A stretch of 55,209 nt of DNA, from contig NZ_LSIJ01000103.1 in assembly GCF_001556185.1 (NCBI RefSeq), forward strand, positions 1 through 55,209, in the 5' to 3' direction. The DNA comes from Sphingomonas sp. CCH10-B3. Its GTDB lineage: Bacteria; Pseudomonadota; Alphaproteobacteria; Sphingomonadales; Sphingomonadaceae. Within the stretch, counting starts at the first letter, position 1; each line of letters begins with the position of its first letter. Below are positions 38,109 through 46,499 of this stretch, one piece after another. The translations under genes were made by a program, and so were the position numbers. The notes under the pieces were generated by a model. The model was not told where the DNA came from. It worked only from the letters and a program-made list of their open reading frames with translations, and did not search any database.

Positions 38109-38837
38109 TCAAATGGTGGTGAGCGGCCCGGCAGCGATGACAGGGCCCTGCGGCAGGCCGGTGGGCGAGCCGCCCGGCGCCTCGATCGTGATCGCCAGTG
38201 TTGCCCCGGCACTCACGCGCTGCCGGTTCCCTTGACGCAGCGCTACCTGAGTGATCGACCCGGAACGCAAAACGCCCAGCGAATGCGGTATTTTTTCACC
38301 CGCCGGGATCACCCACAATTCGGCGCTATGCCGCTTGTCGGCAAGATCCGCAGCGGCGATCCGCAAAGCGCTCTGGCTGGCATCATAGACGGCGACGATC
38401 GGTGCCCCCTTGCCGGTTGGCGCAATGGCGGCGACCAGCGTCGGACCAGTCGACACGCGCACGATCTGCGGCGCCGGTGGGGTCGGTGCGGGGCGCAGCA
38501 CGAGCACGCCCACCAGAACAGCGGCGGCGAGCGACGTGGCGCCCGCGATTCCCTTCCACAATGCCGACCCGTCATTGTCATTGGCGACGACCGGCTTGGC
38601 GATCAGCGCGGCTTCGATCCGGGCGGCGCCGTCGGCGGGGGCAGTGGCTTCGGGCCAGGCAGCGAACATGACGCCGAAATGATCACGCCAGCGTTCGACC
38701 TCGGCGGCAAAGCCGGGCTCGGCGAGCACCCGGCGCATCGCCGCTGCGCGTTCCTCGCCTTCGAGCAGGCCAAGCGCGAATTCGGCGGCCATCGTCATCG
38801 GCGCGTCGTCGTCGGGGGGTAGCGGCGTGTCGGTCAT
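38109..38837 (-). CDS. Anti-sigma factor (RskA-like)
   Basis: This 242-residue protein has an N-terminal anti-sigma domain (AAEFALGLLEGEERAAAMRRVL), one membrane helix (GATSLAAAVLVGVLVL, about residues 100-117) and a periplasmic anti-sigma-K C-terminal domain (SAELWVIPAGEKIPHSLGVL). It would hold the ECF sigma factor inactive at the membrane until a signal arrives. The start overlaps the sigma stop by four bases. Confidence 0.88.
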   Translation of the reverse strand: MTDTPLPPDDDAPMTMAAEFALGLLEGEERAAAMRRVLAEPGFAAEVERWRDHFGVMFAAWPEATAPADGAARIEAALIAKPVVANDNDGSALWKGIAGATSLAAAVLVGVLVLRPAPTPPAPQIVRVSTGPTLVAAIAPTGKGAPIVAVYDASQSALRIAAADLADKRHSAELWVIPAGEKIPHSLGVLRSGSITQVALRQGNRQRVSAGATLAITIEAPGGSPTGLPQGPVIAAGPLTTI

Positions 38838-39403
38838 GCCTCGACACACTCCTTCAGCCGCATCAGCCCGCGCCGGACCCAGCTTTTCATCGTGCCGAGC
38901 GGTACGCCGAGCCGTTCGGCCAGTTCGGCATAGGTGACGCCGTCGAAAAAGGCGGTGCGGATCGCATCACGCTGCTTGTCCTCGAGCTGGTCGAGGCAGA
39001 GGTGCAGCCGCCGGTCCGACTCATCCGCCAGCATCACATCGGATGCGAGCGGGCGATCGTCGGCGACCGGCAGCGCTTCGTCTAGCACCGCCATCGCGCG
39101 GTTGCCCTGCGCACGACGCCAGTCGATCGCCCGGTTGCGCGCGATCGTCGCCAGCCAGGTAATCGGGCTCGCTCGCCCCGGGTCATAACCGGCCGCGCGC
39201 TTCCACACGATCAGATAAACTTCCTGCAACACATCTTCCGCAGCCTGCCTTTCCCCGCAGATACGTAAGCATATGCCAAAAAGTTTTGCGCTGGTGAGCG
39301 TATAAAGCGGGGAGATTGCCGAACGGTCTTCCTGCCCGATGCGCCACAGCAGTTCGGCGAGCTTGGCTCGCGCGGCATTGGCATCGGGCAAAGACTGCGT
39401 CAC
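38834..39403 (-). CDS. ECF RNA polymerase sigma factor (SigK-like)
   Basis: The 189-residue sigma-70 family protein has region 2 (AAEDVLQEVYLIVWKRAAGY, then SPITWLATIARNRAIDWRR) and region 4 (YAELAERLGVPLGTMKSWVRR). It is coupled to its anti-sigma factor. The start is taken at GTG 39403; a longer frame reaches 39451. Confidence 0.9.
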   Translation of the reverse strand: MTQSLPDANAARAKLAELLWRIGQEDRSAISPLYTLTSAKLFGICLRICGERQAAEDVLQEVYLIVWKRAAGYDPGRASPITWLATIARNRAIDWRRAQGNRAMAVLDEALPVADDRPLASDVMLADESDRRLHLCLDQLEDKQRDAIRTAFFDGVTYAELAERLGVPLGTMKSWVRRGLMRLKECVEA

Positions 39404-39561
39404 GCCCCGTTGCCTAGCCGCAGCGACCCCGCCCGACAATTGTTTTTGCAAGCGATATTCCCGTGCCCGACCGCGCGGCGAAAGCGGGTGTGGTAATGCG
39501 CGTGCGGGTTCGCTAGAAGCGCCGCCTGCCCAGTCCCTGCCCCCGGAGTGCCGCGCCGACC

Positions 39562-40008
39562 ATGCGCATCGCCATCGCGTCCGATCACGCTGCCTTTGCG
39601 CTGAAACAGTCGCTTGCCGCCTGGCTGCGCGATCAGGGTCATGTGGTCGATGATCTCGGCACTCACGGCTCGGAAAGCGTCGATTACCCCGACTATGGCC
39701 GCAAGCTCGGCGCAGCGATTGCCGACGAGTCGGCCGAGCGCGGCATCGCGCTGTGCGGATCGGGCATCGGCATTTCGATTGCCGCCAATCGCATTCCCGG
39801 CTGCCGCTGCGCGCTGGTCAGCGAGCCGCTGTCCGCGACGCTGGCGCGTCAGCACAATGACGCCAATGCCATTGCGCTGGGCGCACGCCTGATCGGCGAG
39901 GAAATGGCGCGCGCCTGCATTACTGCATTTCTGAGCACCGATTTCGAAGGCGGTCGCCATGCCGCCCGGGTCGCCAAGCTCGGCCAGACCGAAGGAATTT
40001 CTGCATGA
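39562..40008 (+). CDS. rpiB: Ribose 5-phosphate isomerase B
   Basis: This 148-residue RpiB/LacAB-type isomerase interconverts ribose 5-phosphate and ribulose 5-phosphate. The N-terminal [16 protein letters not shown] and the active-site segment [17 protein letters not shown] with its catalytic cysteine are present. The stop overlaps the glyA start, a common pairing in alphaproteobacteria. Confidence 0.93.
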   Translation: MRIAIASDHAAFALKQSLAAWLRDQGHVVDDLGTHGSESVDYPDYGRKLGAAIADESAERGIALCGSGIGISIAANRIPGCRCALVSEPLSATLARQHNDANAIALGARLIGEEMARACITAFLSTDFEGGRHAARVAKLGQTEGISA

Positions 40009-41318
40009 GCACCAATCCGCGCGACCTGCACGACGTTCAGCCTGACGGCTTCTTCACGCGGGGGCTGGCCGATGCCGATCCGGCGGTGTTCGCCGGCGTC
40101 CGCCATGAGCTGACCCGCGAGCAGACCCAGATCGAACTGATTGCGAGCGAGAATATCGTCTCCAAAGCCGTGCTCGAGGCGCAGGGATCGGTCTTCACCA
40201 ACAAATATGCCGAGGGATATCCGGGCAAGCGCTATTATCAGGGCTGCCACCCGTCGGACGAAGTCGAGCAGCTCGCGATCGACCGCGCGAAGGCGCTCTT
40301 CGACTGTGCGTACGCCAACGTACAGCCTCATTCGGGCGCACAGGCCAATGGCGCCGTCATGCTCGCGCTGACCAAGCCGGGCGACACGATTCTCGGCATG
40401 AGCCTCGACGCGGGCGGCCACCTGACCCACGGTGCCAAGGCAGCGATGAGCGGCAAGTGGTTCAACGCGGTCCAATATGGCGTCGATCCGGTCACGCATC
40501 TGATCGATTACGACGAGGTTGCGCGGCTGGCGCGCGAACATAAGCCGACGCTGATCATCGCGGGCGGATCGGCCTATCCGCGGCAAATCGACTTCGCGAA
40601 ATTCCGGGCAATTGCTGACGAGGTCGGCGCCTATTTTCTCGTCGACATGGCGCATTTCGCGGGCATCGTCGCGGCGGGCCTGCATCCGTCGCCGCTGCCG
40701 CACGCGCATGTCGTGACGACGACGACGCACAAGACGCTGCGCGGGCCGCGTGGCGGCATGATCCTGTCGAACGACGAAGCGCTCGGCAAGAAGCTCAACT
40801 CGGCAGTGTTCCCGGGGCTGCAGGGTGGCCCGCTGATGCATGTCATCGCCGCCAAGGCAGTCGCGTTCGGCGAAGCGCTCCAGCCCGGCTACAAGCAATA
40901 TATCGCCGCGGTCGTCGAAAATGCGAAAGTGCTGGCGGCAACGCTCAACGAGCGCGGCTGCAATCTTGTCGCAGGCGGCACCGACACGCATCTGGCGCTG
41001 GTCGACCTCACGCCGCTCGGTGTGACCGGCAAGGACGCCGACGAGGCGCTCGAACGCGCCGGCATCACCTGCAACAAGAACGGCATCCCCAACGATCCGC
41101 TGCCGCCGACCAAGACGAGCGGCATCCGAGTCGGCTCGCCCGCTGGCACGACACGCGGTTTCGGCCCCGCCGAGTTCCGCGAAATCGGCCATATGGTCGC
41201 CGATGTGCTCGACGGACTCGCCAAAAACGGCGAACAGGGCGATGCGCAGGTCGAAGAGGCTGTACGTCAGCGTGTTATTGCACTATGTCACCGGTTCCCG
41301 ATCTACCCGGAGAATTGA
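40005..41318 (+). CDS. glyA: Serine hydroxymethyltransferase
   Basis: GlyA, 437 residues, is a PLP enzyme making glycine and 5,10-methylene-THF from serine. It shows [19 protein letters not shown], the PLP-lysine motif [15 protein letters not shown] and the tail motif [15 protein letters not shown]. It is coupled to rpiB by a four-base overlap and is the second gene of a run extending to the RNA methyltransferase at 42779. Confidence 0.97.
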   Translation: MSTNPRDLHDVQPDGFFTRGLADADPAVFAGVRHELTREQTQIELIASENIVSKAVLEAQGSVFTNKYAEGYPGKRYYQGCHPSDEVEQLAIDRAKALFDCAYANVQPHSGAQANGAVMLALTKPGDTILGMSLDAGGHLTHGAKAAMSGKWFNAVQYGVDPVTHLIDYDEVARLAREHKPTLIIAGGSAYPRQIDFAKFRAIADEVGAYFLVDMAHFAGIVAAGLHPSPLPHAHVVTTTTHKTLRGPRGGMILSNDEALGKKLNSAVFPGLQGGPLMHVIAAKAVAFGEALQPGYKQYIAAVVENAKVLAATLNERGCNLVAGGTDTHLALVDLTPLGVTGKDADEALERAGITCNKNGIPNDPLPPTKTSGIRVGSPAGTTRGFGPAEFREIGHMVADVLDGLAKNGEQGDAQVEEAVRQRVIALCHRFPIYPEN

Positions 41319-41319
41319 C

Positions 41320-41559
41320 ATGGAAGACAAGCCCAAGACCACTCTCGAAGACACGATGCGCGCGGTTGGCGACGATGTCGTCGAAGCGCTTGACGCTGCG
41401 GTCGATCAGACCAGCAAGCTGATCGGCGGCGAAAACGGCAACAAGCTGATCGGCGGCGCCGCCGTCGGTGCGCTTGCCGCGATCGTGCTGCCGATCTCGA
41501 TCGTCACCGGCGCGCTGCTCGGCGCGGGCTACGCGGCTTTGCGAAAGTCGAACCGCTAG
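41320..41559 (+). CDS. Small glycine-zipper-like membrane protein
   Basis: The 79-residue protein has an acidic N-terminal half and one hydrophobic stretch (LIGGAAVGALAAIVLPISIVTGALLGAGYAAL in two parts, residues 42-73) rich in Gly/Ala. It sits one base after the glyA stop and three before nrdR, so it is in that operon. A conserved-looking local gene of unknown function. Confidence 0.75.
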   Translation: MEDKPKTTLEDTMRAVGDDVVEALDAAVDQTSKLIGGENGNKLIGGAAVGALAAIVLPISIVTGALLGAGYAALRKSNR

Positions 41560-41562
41560 GCG

Positions 41563-42051
41563 ATGCGCTGTCCTTTCTGTGGTCATGAAGACAGTCAGGT
41601 AAAGGACAGCCGCCCGACCGAGGACGGCGCCGCGATCCGGCGGCGTCGCCAGTGCGAGGGATGCGCCGCGCGCTTCACGACGTTCGAGCGCATCCAGTTG
41701 CGCGAGCTGGTCGTTGTCAAGAACGAAGGCACCGGCGGCTTGCGGCGCGAGCCGTTCGATCGCGACAAGCTGATGCGATCGGTCGCGATCGCGTGCCGCA
41801 AGCGGCCGATCGACGCCGTGCGGATCGAAAAGCTCGTCAGCGGCATCCAGCGCCAGCTCGAAACATTGGGCGACAGCGAAATCGCGTCCAAGCTGATCGG
41901 CGAAATGGTGATGGAAGGGCTGAAGGCGCTCGATTCGGTCGCCTATATCCGCTTCGCCAGCGTTTATAAGGATTTCCGCGAAGCCCGCGACTTCGAGGAA
42001 TTTGCCGGCAACGTCAGCGAAGTCGGCATCAGCGAGGCTGGCAGGGGATGA
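41563..42051 (+). CDS. nrdR: Transcriptional repressor NrdR
   Basis: NrdR, 162 residues, represses ribonucleotide reductase genes in response to ATP/dATP. The zinc ribbon ([17 protein letters not shown] ... [12 protein letters not shown]) and the ATP-cone ([20 protein letters not shown]) are intact. The stop overlaps the start of the RNA methyltransferase. Confidence 0.96.
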   Translation: MRCPFCGHEDSQVKDSRPTEDGAAIRRRRQCEGCAARFTTFERIQLRELVVVKNEGTGGLRREPFDRDKLMRSVAIACRKRPIDAVRIEKLVSGIQRQLETLGDSEIASKLIGEMVMEGLKALDSVAYIRFASVYKDFREARDFEEFAGNVSEVGISEAGRG

Positions 42052-42779
42052 ACGGATCGCCGCCGCCCGCAATCGTGCTGGTGCGTCCGCAGCTTGGGGA
42101 GAATATCGGCAAGGCAGCGCGGGCGATGCTCAATTTCGGGTTGACCGAGCTGCGGCTGGTCAGCCCGCGCGACGGCTGGCCCAATCCCGCCGCGGGCCCC
42201 GCCGCGTCGGGCGCCGACATTGTCATCGAACGCGCGCAGCTGTTCGATAGCGTCGCCGAAGCAGTCGCCGACTGCCATCACGTCTATGCGACAACGGTGC
42301 GCAAGCGTGGGGTGACCAAACCCGTCGTGACGCCTGAACAGGCAGCGGGGATGATCCGCACCCAGCCGGGGCGCAGCGCGATCCTGTTCGGCCCAGAGCG
42401 CGCAGGACTCGAAACCGACGATGTCGCGCTTGCCCGCACGATCATCACGGCGCCGATCAATCCCGACTTCGGGTCGCTCAACCTTGCCCAGGCCGTCATC
42501 CTCGTTGCCTATGAATGGTCGAAGGGTGAGGTGCTCGCGATGCCGCCCGAAGTCGATCTGCCGCTGCCGGCGCCGCAGGAGGAGCTCGACGGCATGATCG
42601 GCCAGCTTGAGGCAATGCTTGACAGCGCCGGCTTCTTCTTCCCGCCCGATCGCGTGCCAACGACGCGGCGGACGTTGCGCACCTTGCTCACCAAGCCGGG
42701 CTGGTCGAGCCAGGAAATCCGCACCCTGCGCGGCGTGCTGTCAGCGATTGAGCGCCCGCGCGATCGCGGGCGGGACTGA
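42048..42779 (+). CDS. SPOUT RNA methyltransferase, TrmJ/TrmH family
   Basis: The 243-residue protein has SPOUT trefoil-knot motifs: [31 protein letters not shown] and [15 protein letters not shown]. These match the TrmJ group that 2'-O-methylates tRNA position 32. The substrate is inferred. It is the last gene of the rpiB-glyA-nrdR run. Confidence 0.88.
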   Translation: MNGSPPPAIVLVRPQLGENIGKAARAMLNFGLTELRLVSPRDGWPNPAAGPAASGADIVIERAQLFDSVAEAVADCHHVYATTVRKRGVTKPVVTPEQAAGMIRTQPGRSAILFGPERAGLETDDVALARTIITAPINPDFGSLNLAQAVILVAYEWSKGEVLAMPPEVDLPLPAPQEELDGMIGQLEAMLDSAGFFFPPDRVPTTRRTLRTLLTKPGWSSQEIRTLRGVLSAIERPRDRGRD

Positions 42780-42788
42780 TTTCAGCGC

Positions 42789-43106
42789 TCAGCCGCGCCG
42801 GTCGAAAGCCTCGAACTCATAGGCGATCGACGCTTCGACCAGCGTCTCCCAGAGCGCGGCGACGGCCGTGTCGGGAATGCCGGCTTCCCGCGCCAGCGCG
42901 CGGACATTGGCGATCACCTGTGCCTTGCGCGCCTCGTCGCGCACCGCCTCGCGCGTCGGCTTGATGCGGGCGGCGGCGTCCATATAGGCGAAGCGGCGGG
43001 CAAGCAGCGCCACCAGCTCGCGGTCGACCTGGTCGACGCCGGCGCGCACTTCGGCCATCGTCGTGCAGGCGGGGCCGGGAAGCGTGCCCGAGGGAGAATC
43101 TGTCAT
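42789..43106 (-). CDS. Chorismate mutase (AroQ-type)
   Basis: The 105-residue all-helical chorismate mutase converts chorismate to prephenate. It shows MAEVRAGVDQVDRELVALLARR and the KPTREAVRDEARKAQVI helix with the basic active-site residues. The start ATG 43106 is preferred over longer frames. It is convergent with the RNA methyltransferase, with a 9-bp gap. Confidence 0.88.
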   Translation of the reverse strand: MTDSPSGTLPGPACTTMAEVRAGVDQVDRELVALLARRFAYMDAAARIKPTREAVRDEARKAQVIANVRALAREAGIPDTAVAALWETLVEASIAYEFEAFDRRG

Positions 43107-43339
43107 GCGCGCTCTGATAGCCGCGCGCGCCCCCTTGTCCAGCCCGCGACCCTGTGTTGCGGGCACGAGACAGCAAGGCTTGACGCGGCGGCGCGGCTCT
43201 GCGAAAGGCGCGCGCTCGCAATTGGCCCCGCACCCCGGTGAAGCGGTGGCCCTGCCGTCTCCCACGACCCAGCAGCGCGATGACCGGGAAGCTCCATGTC
43301 ATGGTGGCGTGGGGCGTTGTCGCAATTGAAGGAAACATC

Positions 43340-43954
43340 ATGTCGAAGCGCCAGAGCGCCAAGTACAAGCTCGATCGCCGGATGGGCGAAAACATCTGGG
43401 GTCGCCCGAAGAGCCCGGTCAACAAGCGCGAATATGGCCCCGGCCAGCACGGCCAGCGCCGCAAGGGCAAGACCTCGGACTTTGGCCTCCAGCTCCGCGC
43501 GAAGCAGAAGCTGAAGGGCTATTACGGCGACGTCACCGAAAAGCAGTTCCGCGCCTGCTATCACGAAGCCAGCCGCATGAAGGGCGACACCAGCCAGAAT
43601 CTCATCGGCCTGCTCGAACAGCGGCTCGACATGATCGTCTATCGCGCCAAGTTTGCGCCGACGGTGTTCGCTGCGCGCCAGCTCGTTAGCCACGGCCATG
43701 TCCGCGTCAACGGCGTGAAGTGCAACATCGCCTCGCGCCGCATTTTCCCGGGCGACGAAGTAACGCTGGGCAGCAAGGCGCAGGAAATGGCGCTGGTGAT
43801 GGAAGCGCAGGCACTCGCCGAGCGCGAGATCCCCGATTATGTCGCTCCCGACGGCGCCGCCAAGGTGACCTTCACGCGCGTCCCGACGCTCGATGAAGTG
43901 CCCTATCCGGTGAAGATGGAACCCAATCTGGTCGTCGAATTCTATTCGCGCTAA
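43340..43954 (+). CDS. rpsD: 30S ribosomal protein S4
   Basis: S4, 204 residues, begins [21 protein letters not shown] and carries the S4 RNA-binding domain ([30 protein letters not shown] in two parts). It is a primary 16S rRNA binder. A GAAGGAAA ribosome site precedes ATG 43340. It stands alone, as usual in sphingomonads. Confidence 0.97.
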   Translation: MSKRQSAKYKLDRRMGENIWGRPKSPVNKREYGPGQHGQRRKGKTSDFGLQLRAKQKLKGYYGDVTEKQFRACYHEASRMKGDTSQNLIGLLEQRLDMIVYRAKFAPTVFAARQLVSHGHVRVNGVKCNIASRRIFPGDEVTLGSKAQEMALVMEAQALAEREIPDYVAPDGAAKVTFTRVPTLDEVPYPVKMEPNLVVEFYSR

Positions 43955-43963
43955 GGATTGCCC

Positions 43964-44251
43964 ATGACCGGGCTGACGCACGACCAACTCGCCGACAAGC
44001 TGGGCACGACCTATCAGGTTGCGCTCGGCGACGGCGGCGCCGTGCCGCTCACGCTTCGGGCGCTTGAACCGCTCAACGATTCAGGACGGCCCGGTGGGTC
44101 GTTCCGGCTCGAATTCGTCGGACCCAGCGCGCCCTATCTGCCGCAGGCGATTTATTCGTTTGTGGCGGAGGGGGCCGAGCCGGTCGACATCTTCATTGTG
44201 CCGGTCGCGTCCGAAGCCGATGGCCTGATTTATGAGGCCGTGTTCTACTGA
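43964..44251 (+). CDS. DUF6916-type protein
   Basis: The 95-residue beta-rich protein ends DIFIVPVASEADGLIYEAVFY, like DUF6916 proteins that accompany phage-tail-collar genes in sphingomonads. It is 9 bp after rpsD and overlaps the convergent GNAT gene by 7 bp. Function unknown; relation to the collar proteins at 44787-46348 is inferred from proximity. Confidence 0.65.
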   Translation: MTGLTHDQLADKLGTTYQVALGDGGAVPLTLRALEPLNDSGRPGGSFRLEFVGPSAPYLPQAIYSFVAEGAEPVDIFIVPVASEADGLIYEAVFY

Positions 44252-44763
44252 TCGACGGGCGCTGGTGCCGGGTGGCGAATCAATAAATCGTAAATGTCGT
44301 TGGCGGTCTTTTCGAACACGAAGCCCAACCGCAGATACAGCCGTCGCGCCGGATTTTGCTGCTCGACATGGATCGACGCGGCTAGCCCGCGCGCCTGCGC
44401 ATAAGCGATCACATCGGCGAGCAGTGCTGCGCCGATGCCGCCGCCCCGCGCTTCGGGGAGCAGCGCAATATCGACAATGCGCAGGTCGGTGGCGCCTTCA
44501 TACAGGTAAAGCCGGCCGATGTCGTCGCCTGCCCGCTGGATCGCATAGCGTTGGATGCCGGGATAATGCGCGGTGTAATGCGCGTGCTGGGCGGCATGCT
44601 GCTGCGCCAGAAAGGCATCGATCATCGGCTGCGGCCAACCCGTAGGGGCCAGCTCTTCCTGCCGTGTCGAGGCATAGACGGCTGCGGCAAAGGGCAAGTC
44701 GGCATCGCCCATGACACGCAGCGAAACGCCGATCGCTGTCGCGGCGGGAATCGGCAGGCGCAA
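44245..44763 (-). CDS. GNAT-family N-acetyltransferase
   Basis: The 172-residue acetyltransferase has the acetyl-CoA-binding motif region (IVDIALLPEARGGGIGAALLADV) and motif B (NPARRLYLRLGFVFE). It probably starts at GTG 44763, and the acceptor is unknown. It lies between the DUF6916 gene and the three collar genes, an association seen in similar clusters. Confidence 0.85.
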   Translation of the reverse strand: MRLPIPAATAIGVSLRVMGDADLPFAAAVYASTRQEELAPTGWPQPMIDAFLAQQHAAQHAHYTAHYPGIQRYAIQRAGDDIGRLYLYEGATDLRIVDIALLPEARGGGIGAALLADVIAYAQARGLAASIHVEQQNPARRLYLRLGFVFEKTANDIYDLLIRHPAPAPVDQ

Positions 44764-44786
44764 GTCGGCTGCGGACGCGATGACGC

Positions 44787-45311
44787 TCAGCCCCGCGGCG
44801 GAAAGACGTCCTGCAGCGCAATGTTAAAATAAAAGGTCAGGTACGGCATCATATTATTGTGCGGCAGGCTGCCGCCGGTGGGCGCAACCGTCTGGAACGC
44901 CATCGGTGTCGGGCTGGCTGAGGGCGCATAGCCGCGCCCCTTGGAACTCAGCGACAGAAAGACGCTTGGTGAGGGCGCCTGCACATCGGCGGGGTCCTGG
45001 CTATTGGCGCGCATGCTGTGATTATGCGCCGGCATTTCGCTTTCCAGCAGCGTTACATTCTCGACACCACCAGTTTCGCCCAGGTCGTGCAATGACAGCC
45101 CCGGCCCCTGCCCGGGATGCATCGGCGCCGAACCCTGCAGATTGGGAAGCGCAAAGTTTGATTTGCCGTTGCCACCATAGGTCGTTCCCAGCAGCGAGAA
45201 GAGCGCCGTGTTCTGCGAGATCGGCAATAGCTGGCCATCGCACCAAGCCCAGCCGCGTGGGGCGAAATTGAACGGGAAGATGCGGATTTCCGCGACAAAT
45301 GGGTCAGCCAT
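44787..45311 (-). CDS. Phage tail collar domain protein (MdpB-like), copy 3
   Basis: The 174-residue protein has the collar-domain opening (FVAEIRIFPFNFAPRGWAWC, then GQLLPISQNTALFSLLGTTY) and ALPNLQG, as in microcystin-dependent-protein-like families. It ends in a hydrophobic beta strand (YLTFYFNIALQDVFPPRG). It is the last of three tandem paralogues. Confidence 0.88.
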   Translation of the reverse strand: MADPFVAEIRIFPFNFAPRGWAWCDGQLLPISQNTALFSLLGTTYGGNGKSNFALPNLQGSAPMHPGQGPGLSLHDLGETGGVENVTLLESEMPAHNHSMRANSQDPADVQAPSPSVFLSLSSKGRGYAPSASPTPMAFQTVAPTGGSLPHNNMMPYLTFYFNIALQDVFPPRG

Positions 45312-45322
45312 CGGACAGTCCT

Positions 45323-45838
45323 TCAATTGGGGCTGGGGAAAATCCCGAACAGCGAGATGATGAAGTTGACGCACAGATAGGGCTGGAAATTGGTATGCGG
45401 CTGGTTGCTGCCTGCCTGCCCGATGGCCGCCGCGTTGAGGCTTACGTCGGGCGAAATCCCGCCGAACATGTCGACCGACGGGCTGGCCGCGATCAGACTG
45501 TTGGTCGCGTTATTCGACGTGCCGGACGCGGTCGTGGCGACGAAGCTGTGCGTATGGTTCGGGATTTGGTTGACCGTCAGCGTCACCTGCTCAAGGCCAC
45601 CAGTTTCCGCCAGCACATAGCCACCGCCGCCTCCCGTCCCCTGATGGATCGGCACCCGACCGCGCAGGTCGGGCATGGCAAAGTCATTCTGTCCATCGCC
45701 GCCGTAGGTCGTGCCGATCAATTGGAACAGCGTTTCATATTCGAAGATTGGCTGCAGCGATCCGTCGCAGAAGAGCCAGCCAGAGGGAGCGAAATTGCCC
45801 GCAAACATGCGGATTTCGCCGACATAGGGTTGTGCCAT
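45323..45838 (-). CDS. Phage tail collar domain protein (MdpB-like), copy 2
   Basis: The 171-residue paralogue has YVGEIRMFAGNFAPSGWLFC, FQLIGTTYGGDGQNDFAMPD and a C-terminal LCVNFIISLFGIFPSPN. It is 12 bp before the third copy's start and 12 bp after the first copy's stop, so the three form an operon. Cellular role unknown. Confidence 0.88.
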   Translation of the reverse strand: MAQPYVGEIRMFAGNFAPSGWLFCDGSLQPIFEYETLFQLIGTTYGGDGQNDFAMPDLRGRVPIHQGTGGGGGYVLAETGGLEQVTLTVNQIPNHTHSFVATTASGTSNNATNSLIAASPSVDMFGGISPDVSLNAAAIGQAGSNQPHTNFQPYLCVNFIISLFGIFPSPN

Positions 45839-45850
45839 TGGTCTGCTCCC

Positions 45851-46348
45851 TCAGTTCTGCGACGGAAAGATACCCTGCAACGCGATGCAGAAGCTGATCG
45901 TCAGAAACGGCTGCCGGTTTTCGTGTGCCTGGCTGCCACCAATCGACGTGATGGACCCCGGCGCGAGCGTCGTCAGCGCGGCGACCGGGGCGTAGCCGTT
46001 CAGGTAGCTCGCCAGCAGGTTATTGGTCGGCGTCGCGGTCGTCCCGGCCGCACTCGTTGCGGTCGCGCCATGGATGTGCTGCGGCAACTGTTGCTGAGTC
46101 AGTGTCACCGTGGCTGCGCCGGCCGCTTCGCCCAGCGTGTGCCCGCTGCCGACGTGGATCGGCGTGCGTCCCTGAAGATTGGGCAGCGCGAAGTTTATCT
46201 GTCCATTGCCGCCATAGGTTGTGCCGAGCAGCGAAAACAACGCCTGGTTCTGGTTGATCGGCAGGAGCTGGCCGTTGCACAGCGCCCAGCCTCTGGGCGC
46301 GAACCCAAACGACATCATCCGGATTTCGGCTAGAAACGGTTCTGCCAT
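45851..46348 (-). CDS. Phage tail collar domain protein (MdpB-like), copy 1
   Basis: The 165-residue paralogue has FLAEIRMMSFGFAPRGWALC, NQALFSLLGTTYGGNGQINF and a C-terminal TISFCIALQGIFPSQN. The start ATG 46348 follows GGGGGGAG. It is closer to copy 3 than to copy 2. The three may be structural surface proteins left from, or shared with, phage tails. Confidence 0.88.
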   Translation of the reverse strand: MAEPFLAEIRMMSFGFAPRGWALCNGQLLPINQNQALFSLLGTTYGGNGQINFALPNLQGRTPIHVGSGHTLGEAAGAATVTLTQQQLPQHIHGATATSAAGTTATPTNNLLASYLNGYAPVAALTTLAPGSITSIGGSQAHENRQPFLTISFCIALQGIFPSQN

Positions 46349-46499
46349 CTGGCTCCCCCCTTTTTTTTGTCTCGAACAAGCTGACTGATTTTTGGTGCGG
46401 TGTCCACTGATGATCGCCCTGACCGACGGCTGGGCGCGGACAAACTTTATGCTTCGATCACAAAGCCTTCGCTTTCCCGCGAGGCGACAATGACTGCGC

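Noticed and set aside
44787..46348. Prophage remnant
   Set aside because: No capsid, terminase, portal, integrase or lysis gene accompanies the three collar proteins.
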